From Desulfuromonadales bacterium (GTDB lineage: Bacteria > Desulfobacterota > Desulfuromonadia > Geobacterales > Pseudopelobacteraceae): a stretch of 13,753 nucleotides of DNA. The stretch spans positions 1-13,753 of the forward strand of contig JAATGX010000090.1 in NCBI GenBank assembly GCA_015688915.1. The letters run 5' to 3'. The stretch's first letter is position 1. Every line of letters starts with the position of its first letter. The translations under genes were made by a program, and so were the position numbers. Of this stretch, positions 5,159 through 11,757 are shown one piece after another. The notes under the pieces were generated by a model. That model saw only the letters and a program-made list of their open reading frames with translations, searched no databases and was not told the DNA's origin.

Positions 5159-6673
5159 ATGAAAATTCTTTTAGTGTATCCCGAGTATCCTGATACCTTC
5201 TGGAGCTTCCGTCATGCCCTGAAGTTCATCGGCAAGAAAGCCGCTTTTCCGCCGCTGGGGTTGTTGACCGTGGCCGCCATGCTTCCCAAAAGCTGGGAAA
5301 AGAGGCTGGTGGACATGAACGTGCAGCCGTTGTCCGACCGGGATATCACTTGGGCGGACTATGTCTTCTGCAGCGCCATGACCGTGCAGCGGGAATCGGC
5401 TCAGTCCGTGGTGGAGCGATGCCGGCGCCTGGGGGTCAAGACCGTGGTCGGCGGCCCCCTCTGCACCACCTCTCCGGCGGAGTTCGACGCGGCCGACCAT
5501 CTGGTGCTGGGCGAGGCAGAGGTGAGTCTTCCCCCGTTTCTGGCTGACCTGATACGTGGCCAGGCCCGCCATATCTATGCCGCGGAGCATCGGGCGGACG
5601 TAAGCCGGACCCCCATCCCGCTCTGGGAGCTGATAAATCCCCGCAGGTACGCCGCCATGAATATTCAGTATTCACGGGGCTGTCCGTTTGATTGCGAGTT
5701 TTGCGACATTACCCGGCTCTTTGGCCGCAAACCGCGCACCAAGACCACAAAACAGGTTATCGGCGAGTTGGAGGCGCTCCATGCCCGGGGGTGGCGTGGT
5801 GGCGTGTTCTTCGTGGATGACAATTTCATTGGCGACAAACGCAAGCTGAAGAACGAAACCCTGCCGGCCCTGCTCGACTGGATGGAGCAGAAACGCCACC
5901 CATTTGAATTCTACACCGAGGCATCCATCGAACTGGCCGACGACCCGCACCTCATGGAGTTGATGGTCAGGGCCGGATTCCAGGAGGTCTTTATCGGCAT
6001 CGAGACCCCCAACGATGCGGGACATTCCGAGAGCGGCAAGGTACAGAACAAGAACCGCGACCTGATTGCCAGCGTCAAGCGCATTCAAAAGGCCGGCCTG
6101 CAGGTGCAGGGAGGGTTCATCGTCGGTTTTGACAGCGACCCGCCGTCCATCTTTGAGCGCCAGATCCGCTTCATCCAGGAAAGCGGCATCGTCACCGCCA
6201 TGGCCGGGATGCTCACCGCCCTGCGCGGCACCAGGCTTCACCAGCGTCTGATCCGGGAGGGGAGGTTTTTGGGGAACACCTCGGGCAACAACACGGCCGT
6301 GGCCCTCAACTTCGTTCCCACCATGCGGGCCGATGCCCTCATCAGCGGGTACCGGACGATCCTCACCACCATTTACGCCCCTCGGGCGTACTATCACCGG
6401 ATATTCACCTTCCTCCGGGAATACCGGCCGTTGCAGCGCGGGCGGTTTTACCTGAAGTCGGGTTATTGCGGGGCGTTTTTCAAATCGATCCTCTTTCTGG
6501 GTGTCATCGGCAAGGAACGGCTGCAGTTCTGGAGACTCTTTTTCTGGTCCCTGCTCATGCGGCCGCGACTGCTCCCGCTGGCCATCACCCTTGCCATTTA
6601 TGGCCATCATTTCAGGATAATTACCGAGCATATTCGTTGGAACAGCATGTTTGACGACGGATGTATCGAATGA
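5159..6673 (+). CDS. B12-binding radical SAM protein (DUF4070 type)
   Basis: This 504-residue protein combines a cobalamin-binding Rossmann-like domain (about 1-145, starting MKILLVYPEYP, with VVGGP at 96-100 and LGEAE at 117-121) and a radical SAM domain. GCPFDCEFC (174-182) gives the CxxxCxxC cluster ligands Cys175, Cys179 and Cys182. The C-terminal part (LTALRGTRL at 352-360, GNN at 376-378, NFVPTM at 384-389, YYHRIF at 411-416) matches the DUF4070 region found in HpnP-like proteins. The last 80 residues are aromatic and basic (FYLKSGYCGAFFKSILFLG), suggesting membrane contact. Such enzymes are often class B methyltransferases acting on unreactive carbons, frequently lipids. HpnP, the hopanoid C-2 methylase, has this layout, but no hopanoid genes are nearby, so the substrate is unknown. 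Start at 5159 follows GGGGTGAG. Confidence 0.85.
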   Translation: MKILLVYPEYPDTFWSFRHALKFIGKKAAFPPLGLLTVAAMLPKSWEKRLVDMNVQPLSDRDITWADYVFCSAMTVQRESAQSVVERCRRLGVKTVVGGPLCTTSPAEFDAADHLVLGEAEVSLPPFLADLIRGQARHIYAAEHRADVSRTPIPLWELINPRRYAAMNIQYSRGCPFDCEFCDITRLFGRKPRTKTTKQVIGELEALHARGWRGGVFFVDDNFIGDKRKLKNETLPALLDWMEQKRHPFEFYTEASIELADDPHLMELMVRAGFQEVFIGIETPNDAGHSESGKVQNKNRDLIASVKRIQKAGLQVQGGFIVGFDSDPPSIFERQIRFIQESGIVTAMAGMLTALRGTRLHQRLIREGRFLGNTSGNNTAVALNFVPTMRADALISGYRTILTTIYAPRAYYHRIFTFLREYRPLQRGRFYLKSGYCGAFFKSILFLGVIGKERLQFWRLFFWSLLMRPRLLPLAITLAIYGHHFRIITEHIRWNSMFDDGCIE

Positions 6674-6693
6674 GACGACCCGGAGGAGAAAGA

Positions 6694-8103
6694 TTGAGGG
6701 ACGCCAACCCCGACCTGATCATCCTCGGCTCCGGCTCCACCGCCTTTGCCGCCGCGCTTCGCGCCACCGGCCATGGGGCTCGGGTGATGATGTTCGAAAA
6801 GAGCGTCCTGGGCGGCACCTGCATCAATTGGGGGTGCATCCCGAGCAAGACCATGATCCATGCCGCTCAATTCGTGCACGAGGCGCGTCTTGGCGCGGCC
6901 ATCGGTCTCGGCACCGAAGCCGGCGTCGTGGACTATGAACGCCTCTGTGCCCATCGCGATCAGGTGGTACAGAGGCTCCGCAAGGAGCGCTACCTGGATG
7001 TGCTGCAAAACGCCCCCGGTCTGGAGCTGGTCAAGGGGACGGCACGATTCCTCGACAGTCATACCGTGGAGGCGGATGATCGCCGTTATCAAGCCGATCG
7101 TTTCCTGGTTGCCGTCGGCGGATTTCCGCGCATACCGGCCATAGCCGGGCTCGACCGCTGCGACTACCTGACCAGCCGTAGCGCCATGCTCATGAAACGC
7201 ATGCCCCAGTCGCTGGTCGTCATCGGCGGCGGGGTGATCGCGGTAGAACTGGGGCAGATGTTCCACCGCCTGGGATGCCGCGTGACCCTCCTGGAACATG
7301 GTCCGCGCATCCTGCCGACCGTGGAGAGCGAGCCGGCTGCGGCGTTGCACGATATTCTGGGCGGCGAAGGGATCAAGATCGTGACGGACGTCGCCTTCTG
7401 CTCCGTGGACAGGGTGGGAGATCTGACGGAGGACAATGCCGCTATGAAACACAGGCGCCACGAGTATACCTGTGAGAGGCTTCTCCTGGCCGTCGGCACC
7501 TCTCCGGCCAGCGAGGGGATCGGGCTGGAAAAGGCCGGAGTGACGATGGACCGCAAGGGGTTCATACTGACCGACCCACTGATGCGGACATCGGCGTCGG
7601 GGATCTGGGCCGCGGGCGACGTGACCGGCGGCATGATGATCGCCACCGTGGGCGCGCGGGAGGGGATCGTGGCCGTGGACAACATGTTCGATGAGGGGTG
7701 TAACTGCAAAATGGATTACCTGGCCGCGCCCATGACCGTCTTCACCGATCCGGAGGTGGCTGTGGTGGGTCATACGGAGGAAAGCGCCCGTCAGACAGGC
7801 TTCGATATCATTGTCAACATCATGCCGGTCAGCGCCATCCCCAAGGCGCACGTGACCGGTCATACGGCCGGGGTGGTCAAGATGATCGCCGAACAGGCAA
7901 CCGGCCGGCTGCTGGGGGTACACCTGGCCTGCCATCGCGGGGCGGAGTTGATCAATGAGGCCGCCCTGGCCCTGAGCCGGCGGATGACCGTGGATGAACT
8001 GGCCGCAACGCCGCATATCTATCCCTCCATTGGCGAAGGGCTCAAGCTTTGCGCCCAAGGCTTCAAGCGGGATCTCAGTCGGCTGTCCTGCTGCGCGGAA
8101 TAG
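6694..8103 (+). CDS. merA: MerA-like mercuric reductase / FAD-dependent disulfide reductase
   Basis: This is a 469-residue flavoprotein of the pyridine nucleotide-disulfide oxidoreductase family. The FAD-binding start is LIILGSGSTAFAA (8-20). The redox disulfide is GTCINWGCIPSK (41-52; Cys43, Cys48), and VVIGGGVIAVELGQ starts the NAD(P)H domain. The end, LSCCAE (464-469), carries the paired cysteines that mercuric reductases use to take up Hg(II) and that lipoamide dehydrogenases lack. The C-terminal PHIYPSIGEGLKL has the Tyr expected near the MerA metal site. It lacks the N-terminal heavy-metal-binding domain of Tn501 MerA. TTG at 6694 is preferred because GGAGGAG (6682-6688) lies 5 bases upstream; ATG codons at 6661 and 6670 overlap the previous gene without a site. 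No merR, merT or merP is nearby, so mercury as the true substrate is inferred from motifs only. Confidence 0.8.
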   Translation: MRDANPDLIILGSGSTAFAAALRATGHGARVMMFEKSVLGGTCINWGCIPSKTMIHAAQFVHEARLGAAIGLGTEAGVVDYERLCAHRDQVVQRLRKERYLDVLQNAPGLELVKGTARFLDSHTVEADDRRYQADRFLVAVGGFPRIPAIAGLDRCDYLTSRSAMLMKRMPQSLVVIGGGVIAVELGQMFHRLGCRVTLLEHGPRILPTVESEPAAALHDILGGEGIKIVTDVAFCSVDRVGDLTEDNAAMKHRRHEYTCERLLLAVGTSPASEGIGLEKAGVTMDRKGFILTDPLMRTSASGIWAAGDVTGGMMIATVGAREGIVAVDNMFDEGCNCKMDYLAAPMTVFTDPEVAVVGHTEESARQTGFDIIVNIMPVSAIPKAHVTGHTAGVVKMIAEQATGRLLGVHLACHRGAELINEAALALSRRMTVDELAATPHIYPSIGEGLKLCAQGFKRDLSRLSCCAE

Positions 8104-8120
8104 GAGCCGCAATCCGGCTC
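8104..8120 (+). other. Short hairpin after the MerA-like gene
   Basis: GAGCCG (8104-8109) pairs perfectly with CGGCTC (8115-8120) around CAATC, starting right after the stop codon. No T-run follows, so it is at best a weak or factor-assisted terminator. It could stabilise the 3' end. Confidence 0.45.
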
Positions 8121-8127
8121 TGCCCGA

Positions 8128-8162
8128 TTGCACTATCCGGCAGGCGTGGTATGGTTTAACCA
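8128..8162 (+). promoter_or_regulatory. Candidate wrbA promoter with palindromic operator
   Basis: TTGCAC (8128-8133), a 16-base spacer, and TATGGT (8150-8155) make a modest sigma-70 promoter. TGGTTTAACCA (8152-8162) is a perfect palindrome about a central T and covers the second half of the -10 and the expected start of transcription, the usual place for a repressor. This suggests wrbA can be expressed independently of the upstream operon. Confidence 0.45.
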
Positions 8163-8192
8163 CGTAAAAGACATTGACTCAAGGGGGTTCAC

Positions 8193-8804
8193 ATGAAAGT
8201 CCTCGTGCTTTACTACTCCATGTACGGCCATATTCACCGGATGGCCGAGGCGATTGCGGAGGGGGTCAGGGAGGTTGCCGGGGCCGAAGCGGTGGTGCGC
8301 CGGGTGCCGGAAACGCTGTCGGATGAAGTGCTCGGAATGATGGGTGCCATCGAGGCGCAGAAAGGGTTTGCCCATGTTCCGGTCTGCACCGTTGACGAGC
8401 TTGCTGGCTACGATGCCATCATCTTCGGCACACCGACCCGCTTCGGCAATATGTGCGGCCAGATGCGCCAGTTCCTGGACGCCACCGGCCAACTCTGGTC
8501 TACCGGGGCACTGATCGGCAAGGTCGGCAGCGTCTTTACCAGTTCCGCCACCCAGCACGGCGGGCAGGAGTCGACCATCCTCACGTTTCACACGTTCCTG
8601 TTGCACCAGGGGATGGTCATTGTGGGGCTGCCCTACAGCTTTGCCGGCCAGATGGGGATCAACGAGATTACCGGCGGTTCGCCTTACGGCGCTTCAACCA
8701 TCACCGGCGGCAAGGGGGAACGCCTGCCGAGCGAGAACGAGCTGGCGGGGGCACGCTATCAGGGGGCGCATGTCGCCGGGATCGCGGCCAAGCTGAAAGG
8801 GTGA
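8193..8804 (+). CDS. wrbA: NAD(P)H:quinone oxidoreductase, WrbA flavodoxin family
   Basis: This is a 203-residue, full-length WrbA. The FMN phosphate loop is YSMYGHIHRMAEAI (8-21). The WrbA signature GTPTRFGNMCGQMRQFLD (79-96) is present, followed by GALIGKVGSVFTSS (105-118) and QHGGQESTI (121-129). WrbA reduces quinones by two electrons using NAD(P)H and protects against redox cycling; it is a soluble tetramer. The start has AAGGGGG (8181-8187) upstream. It follows the MerA-like flavoenzyme by 89 bases with its own possible promoter in the gap, and ends before a strong terminator shared with the convergent csp gene. Confidence 0.97.
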   Translation: MKVLVLYYSMYGHIHRMAEAIAEGVREVAGAEAVVRRVPETLSDEVLGMMGAIEAQKGFAHVPVCTVDELAGYDAIIFGTPTRFGNMCGQMRQFLDATGQLWSTGALIGKVGSVFTSSATQHGGQESTILTFHTFLLHQGMVIVGLPYSFAGQMGINEITGGSPYGASTITGGKGERLPSENELAGARYQGAHVAGIAAKLKG

Positions 8805-8864
8805 GGAAATTTCCGAATTATCCGGATGCAGGGAGATGCCGGGAGAAACAAAAGGGAAGAAACC

Positions 8865-8892
8865 AAAAAAGCCCGCATAAGCGGGCTTTTTT
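8865..8892. terminator. Bidirectional terminator between wrbA and csp
   Basis: GCCCGC (8871-8876) and GCGGGC (8881-8886) form a perfect stem with loop ATAA, flanked by six A's on the left and six T's on the right. It serves wrbA on the plus strand and the csp gene on the minus strand. Confidence 0.92.
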
Positions 8893-8936
8893 GTATGATA
8901 TGGTTCCCGGCAGGCGGGGCATATCGCGGGTCGTTC

Positions 8937-9137
8937 CTAGATCCTTGTGACGTTTGCCGCCTGAAGGCCTTTAGGGCCCTTCACTACCTCGAAGCTAACC
9001 TCATCACCCTCTGCGAGGGATTTGAAGCCGTCTCCGGAAATGGCGGAGAAATGCACAAAAACGTCCTCGCCGCCCTGCTGCTCAAGAAAACCGAAACCCT
9101 TGCTGTCGTTGAACCACTTAACTTTACCTTGTACCAT
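8937..9137 (-). CDS. Cold-shock protein (CspA family)
   Basis: This is a 66-residue single cold-shock domain starting MVQGKVKWFNDSKGFGFLEQ. RNP1 is KGFGFL (13-18) and RNP2 is VFVHF (26-30); the C-terminal part KGPKGLQAANVTRI is typical. It binds single-stranded RNA or DNA and acts as an RNA chaperone or antiterminator. The ribosome binding site is CAGGAGAA, about 8 bases before the ATG on the minus strand. The leader is long (about 150 bases from the predicted start near 9284-9290) and contains two structured elements, one of them shared with the rpsU leader. It is 60-70% identical by eye to the second csp at 11312. Confidence 0.97.
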   Translation of the reverse strand: MVQGKVKWFNDSKGFGFLEQQGGEDVFVHFSAISGDGFKSLAEGDEVSFEVVKGPKGLQAANVTRI

Positions 9138-9182
9138 TTTTCGTTCTCCTGCTTTCGCGTGTTATGCCCGGCAACCAGTCCA

Positions 9183-9219
9183 GGATCATGCAGCCGCCGA
9201 GCGTTCTGCCTCATGATCC
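9183..9219 (-). promoter_or_regulatory. Leader hairpin of the csp gene
   Basis: GGATCATG (9183-9190) and CATGATCC (9212-9219) are perfect inverted arms, extended by CAG/CTG across a 3-base bulge. The hairpin lies in the predicted 5' untranslated region, 46 bases before the start codon. Long structured leaders that refold in the cold are known for cspA-type mRNAs, so a similar role is plausible. Confidence 0.5.
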
Positions 9220-9233
9220 ATCCCCCTTAAACT

Positions 9234-9284
9234 AAAAACCCAGAAGGCTTTTAAAGCCCGCCGGGGGTCGTAAACTTCAAAAGT
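9234..9284 (-). promoter_or_regulatory. csp leader element shared with rpsU leader
   Basis: On the minus strand: ACTTTTGAAGTTTAC (9284-9270), GACCCCC (9269-9263), CTTTAAA (9256-9250), CTTC (9246-9243), GGG (9241-9239) and five T's (9238-9234). The first 21 bases match the rpsU leader at 19 positions, and the later blocks come in the same order. Here GGCTT (9258-9254) and AAGCC (9250-9246) form an inner hairpin, with CCC/GGG outside it before the T-run, so it is terminator-like. GAAG (9278-9275) can instead pair with CTTC (9246-9243) as in the rpsU copy. Confidence 0.6.
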
Positions 9285-9290
9285 CAGTTC

Positions 9291-9325
9291 AATCTAGCAT
9301 ATCGATAACCCGTTTGTCTGCAAAA
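9291..9325 (-). promoter_or_regulatory. Promoter of the leftward csp gene
   Basis: TGC then TAGATT (ending 9291) is an extended -10 in the same position relative to the downstream leader block as the TGG then TAAAGT of rpsU: six bases separate each from ACTTT. Fourteen bases further upstream is TTTTGCAGACAAACG (9325-9311), differing by one base from the rpsU copy. An overlapping TATGCT (9301-9296) is an alternative -10. Confidence 0.55.
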
Positions 9326-9533
9326 TAATACGCACAAATAAAATAAATATGCGAATTCCCGGAGGTCATACAAAGTCATGTCGGTGAAAGGGTGTTGTCC
9401 GGCACTGTGATACCGTGATCCGGCCCTGTCGTCAATGACTGCGCACCAGCGTGTATCCCCAAAATGTTCGCTTTCAAGATGAGGATATTTTATGTAGTAT
9501 CACGACAGTCATTATAGTCTGCGGGGAGGGGTT
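9326..9533. other. Intergenic region upstream of bacteriohemerythrin
   Basis: This AT-rich then GC-rich gap should contain the hemerythrin promoter. TAGTAT (9495-9500) and TATAGT (9513-9518) are possible -10 elements, neither with a good -35; the latter would place the start of transcription inside the ribosome binding site. AGTCAT (9374-9379) and ATGACT (9435-9440) are inverted arms around a region with CCGG repeats. A 10-codon ORF (9378-9410, M-S-V-K-G-C-C-P-A-L) has GGAGG 12 bases upstream but is not convincing. Confidence 0.4.
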
Positions 9534-9941
9534 ATGGCATTCATCGAATGGGACGATCGCTACAGCGTAGGTGTGGCCAGATTCAACGAGCAGCATCAAA
9601 GGTTGGTGGGGATGATCAATCGCCTGGACGAGGCGGTGCACCAGGGTACGGAACGTCAGGTACTCCTGCAGGTGCTTTCCGACCTTGCCGGCTACACGAA
9701 AACCCACTTTGCCGAAGAGGAGCGCCTCATGGAAGAGCATGGCTATCCTGAACTTGCCAGCCACCGTGAGGAACACAAGAGATTGAACCGGGAGGTGGCC
9801 GGTCTTTATACAAGCTACTTTACCTCCAAGAAACCCCTTACCGCAGATATGATGGCGTTTCTTAAAAACTGGCTGTACGATCATATCCAGGGGAACGACA
9901 AGCGGTATCAGCCCTTTTTCAGCGAGCGCGGCATTTCCTGA
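9534..9941 (+). CDS. Bacteriohemerythrin (O2-binding di-iron protein)
   Basis: This is a 135-residue single-domain hemerythrin. All seven di-iron ligands are present at family spacing: His21 (FNEQH), His58 and Glu62 (THFAEEE), His77 and His81 (SHREEH), His117 and Asp122 (DHIQGND). The start MAFIEWDDRYSVGVARFNEQ is typical. These proteins bind O2 reversibly; in microaerophilic and anaerobic bacteria they are linked to oxygen sensing, delivery or protection. The ribosome binding site GGGGAGGG (9523-9530) lies close to the ATG. The rhomboid gene follows by 66 bases with no terminator between them, so they may share a transcript. Confidence 0.96.
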   Translation: MAFIEWDDRYSVGVARFNEQHQRLVGMINRLDEAVHQGTERQVLLQVLSDLAGYTKTHFAEEERLMEEHGYPELASHREEHKRLNREVAGLYTSYFTSKKPLTADMMAFLKNWLYDHIQGNDKRYQPFFSERGIS

Positions 9942-10007
9942 TGCGGGACAGGGTCGCAAGCCATTGAATGATGGATACGGCCCGAAAACATGAAGGGAAT
10001 TACACCA

Positions 10008-10829
10008 ATGACACAACGGGCCATGCTTTGCCCCCGCTGCCGGCGTCTGATCGGCAGCGACGAATCAAATTGCTCCTGGTGCGGGGCGTCACGTCCGGCT
10101 GCCTGGCGGCAGGCGACGGCGCGGATCTGGGGCGGTTTCGACGGCGACTGGCCGGTCAAGGCCATCATAACGGTCAATATCGTCTTCTATATCCTTTCCT
10201 TAGTGTTGAGCACTCATGGAGGGCCTTCTCTCAACCCATTCAGCATGCTGACTCCCGATCAGACAAGCCTGGTGCTGCTCGGTGGGACCGGAACGATCCC
10301 CATCGACCGTTTCGGGCGCTACTGGACGGTTCTTTCGGCCAACTACCTCCATGGCGGGATACTTCACCTCCTGTTCAACCTGATGGCGTTGCGCCAGATC
10401 GCTCCGTGGGTCAGGCAGGAGTACGGCATCAGCCGCATGTTCATCATCTATACCCTGGGGGGGATGTGCGGCTATGTAATCTCCTACCTGGCCGGAGTCC
10501 CGCTCACCATCGGCGCTTCAGCGGCGGTCTGCGCCCTGATCGGGGCATTGCTCTACTTCGGCCGCAGTCGTGGCGGGGCCTATGGTGCCGCTGTCTACCG
10601 CGAGGTGGGGGGGTGGGTGATCGGCCTCTTTATCTTCGGTCTGATGATGCCGGGCATCAACAACTGGGGGCACGGTGGTGGGATCATCGGCGGGATCGTT
10701 GTGGGGATGATGCTCGGGTATGGCGAACGGAAACCGGAAACAGCCTTCCATCGATTTCTGGCGTTGTTGTGCGCCATTACTACCGCTGGTGTGCTGGGCT
10801 GGGCTGTTTTTGATGCCTTCGCACCCTGA
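10008..10829 (+). CDS. Rhomboid intramembrane serine protease with N-terminal zinc ribbon
   Basis: This 273-residue membrane protein begins with a treble-clef-like zinc ribbon: Cys8-x-x-Cys11 and Cys22-x-x-Cys25. The rhomboid domain follows with several hydrophobic segments (about 51-68, 140-162, 168-184, 201-215, 222-238, 250-268). The HGGILHLLFN segment (115-124) has His115, His120 and Asn124. GAS (169-171) holds the catalytic Ser171, and GHGGG (221-225) holds the catalytic His222. Rhomboids cleave transmembrane segments of other proteins within the membrane. The start at 10008 is preferred over 9990 because AAGGGA (9993-9998) precedes only the former. A ribbon on the cytoplasmic side could bind a partner or regulate access. 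No substrate is suggested by neighbours. Confidence 0.93.
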   Translation: MTQRAMLCPRCRRLIGSDESNCSWCGASRPAAWRQATARIWGGFDGDWPVKAIITVNIVFYILSLVLSTHGGPSLNPFSMLTPDQTSLVLLGGTGTIPIDRFGRYWTVLSANYLHGGILHLLFNLMALRQIAPWVRQEYGISRMFIIYTLGGMCGYVISYLAGVPLTIGASAAVCALIGALLYFGRSRGGAYGAAVYREVGGWVIGLFIFGLMMPGINNWGHGGGIIGGIVVGMMLGYGERKPETAFHRFLALLCAITTAGVLGWAVFDAFAP

Positions 10830-10873
10830 TTCGCATTTTTAACGGTTCAATCTGGAGCGGGTCGGCTGTGATC

Positions 10874-10882
10874 TGGTATACT
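10874..10882 (+). promoter_or_regulatory. Extended -10 promoter upstream of the small HTH gene
   Basis: TGG then TATACT (10874-10882) is a good extended -10; a -35 at standard spacing is poor, as often with extended -10 promoters. Transcription would start near 10889, giving a leader of about 90 bases before the HTH gene. Confidence 0.45.
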
Positions 10883-10978
10883 GTATCAAGACGAAAATCG
10901 CGTTGTTCGTGATTGCCGCCTTGATACTGATGTTCTCATGCAACGTTGAGATTCGATGCATGAAAGGGAGAAGCGGTC

Positions 10979-11161
10979 ATGTCACTGGTAAAAACGTGGT
11001 ACACCCTGGAAGAAGCGACGGAGAAGTTCGGCGTGGAAGAGCGGCGGATTCTCGAGTGGGTTGAGCAGGGAATGGTTCGTACGGAGGATGTAAAGCGGAC
11101 GGTACTGCGTGTCAATGCGGATGACCTGGATCTCAAACTGCAGGAACTGACCCGGATTTGA
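10979..11161 (+). CDS. Small MerR/excisionase-like helix-turn-helix protein
   Basis: This 60-residue protein starts MSLVKTWYTLEEATEKFGVE. The segment WYTLEEATEKFGVEERRILE then WVEQGMVRTED reads as a MerR-type winged helix-turn-helix: helix, turn with a Gly, recognition helix, then a short wing. The tail VLRVNADDLDLKLQELTRI is a helix that may dimerise. The start is supported by AAGGGAG (10964-10970). There is no effector domain, so it resembles BldC- or excisionase-sized DNA-binding proteins. It lies 150 bases before csp 2, which it might regulate, but that is only position-based. Confidence 0.75.
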   Translation: MSLVKTWYTLEEATEKFGVEERRILEWVEQGMVRTEDVKRTVLRVNADDLDLKLQELTRI

Positions 11162-11311
11162 AACGGTTTGAGTGTGAGGAATGGAACTATGTTTATCGTT
11201 TGCATTGTCAGGTGAGGCGGAGAGGGTAGTGAGGATTTCTACGGATTCGCCCTGGTTTCTTCGCGACGGGTCTGCGTGGAAAAAGTCGGATAGAAAAGGA
11301 GAACGGAGACG

Positions 11312-11515
11312 ATGGCAACAGGAACGGTCAAGTGGTTCAACGAGAGCAAGGGATTCGGGTTCATCGAGCAGGATGATGGCAGCGGTGATGTCTTTGTCCA
11401 TTTTTCCGCCATAACCGGCGAGGGTTTCAAAACGCTGGCCGAAGGCGAGAAGGTCACCTTCACCGTGACCAAGGGGCCAAAGGGACTCCAGGCGGAAAAC
11501 GTCCAGAAAGCCTAG
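11312..11515 (+). CDS. Cold-shock protein (CspA family), second copy
   Basis: This is a 67-residue single cold-shock domain starting MATGTVKWFNESKGFGFIEQ. RNP1 is KGFGFI (13-18) and RNP2 is VFVHF (27-31); a two-residue variation (DDGSGD) before RNP2 distinguishes it from the first copy. It is an RNA/DNA-binding chaperone. Two candidate ribosome binding sites precede the ATG, AAGGAG (11296-11301) and GGAG (11305-11308); the first has the stronger match. The upstream 150 bases do not contain the element shared by rpsU and the first csp gene, so the two csp genes are probably controlled differently. Confidence 0.97.
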   Translation: MATGTVKWFNESKGFGFIEQDDGSGDVFVHFSAITGEGFKTLAEGEKVTFTVTKGPKGLQAENVQKA

Positions 11516-11538
11516 ATCCCCAACATCATGATCGAATA

Positions 11539-11566
11539 CGAACGGCCTGCGCAAGCGGGCTGTTCG
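11539..11566 (+). terminator. Hairpin after the second csp gene
   Basis: CGAACGGCCTGC (11539-11550) pairs with GCGGGCTGTTCG (11555-11566) with two G-U pairs around the GNRA tetraloop GCAA. The stem is strong but no proper T-run follows, so it is terminator-like. Confidence 0.6.
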
Positions 11567-11664
11567 TGTCTGAAGACAACTATCCCGCCTCATGTGTTTC
11601 CCTCCTCATATCCCCTGCCACCCACGATAATTGCCCGCCTTGTCGGGTCCGCACAAATAAATCT

Positions 11665-11694
11665 TTGAAATTTCACGTACAAACGTGATATACA
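11665..11694 (+). promoter_or_regulatory. M23-bactofilin promoter with perfect dyad in spacer
   Basis: TTGAAA (11665-11670), an 18-base spacer, and TATACA (11689-11694) form a sigma-70-type promoter. TCACGT (11673-11678) and ACGTGA (11683-11688) are perfect inverted arms around ACAA and occupy the spacer up to the edge of the -10. A dimeric regulator bound there would control the operon. The regulator is not identifiable from the window. Confidence 0.6.
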
Positions 11695-11757
11695 GACAAA
11701 TCCCGTCTCTGTTACGTACTTTTTCTGGAATGGATTCCGACCGACACAGGAGGCTTC

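Noticed and set aside
5159..6673. Calling the radical SAM protein HpnP (hopanoid C-2 methylase)
   Set aside because: The domain layout matches, but many DUF4070 radical SAM proteins share it, and no hopanoid gene is nearby. Only the broader family is claimed.
6607..8163. Minus-strand open frame of 518 codons
   Set aside because: Shadow of the MerA-like gene; the translation resembles no protein and the plus-strand gene has complete motifs.
11181..11414. Plus-strand 77-codon frame before and into the second csp gene
   Set aside because: Runs into csp in a different frame; the GAGGA directly abuts the ATG with no spacing; the translation looks like nothing known.
11679..11685. ACAAACG before the M23 operon as a third copy of the rpsU/csp upstream block
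   Set aside because: Only seven bases match, and the -10 is 3 bases away instead of 13-14; the match belongs to the local dyad.
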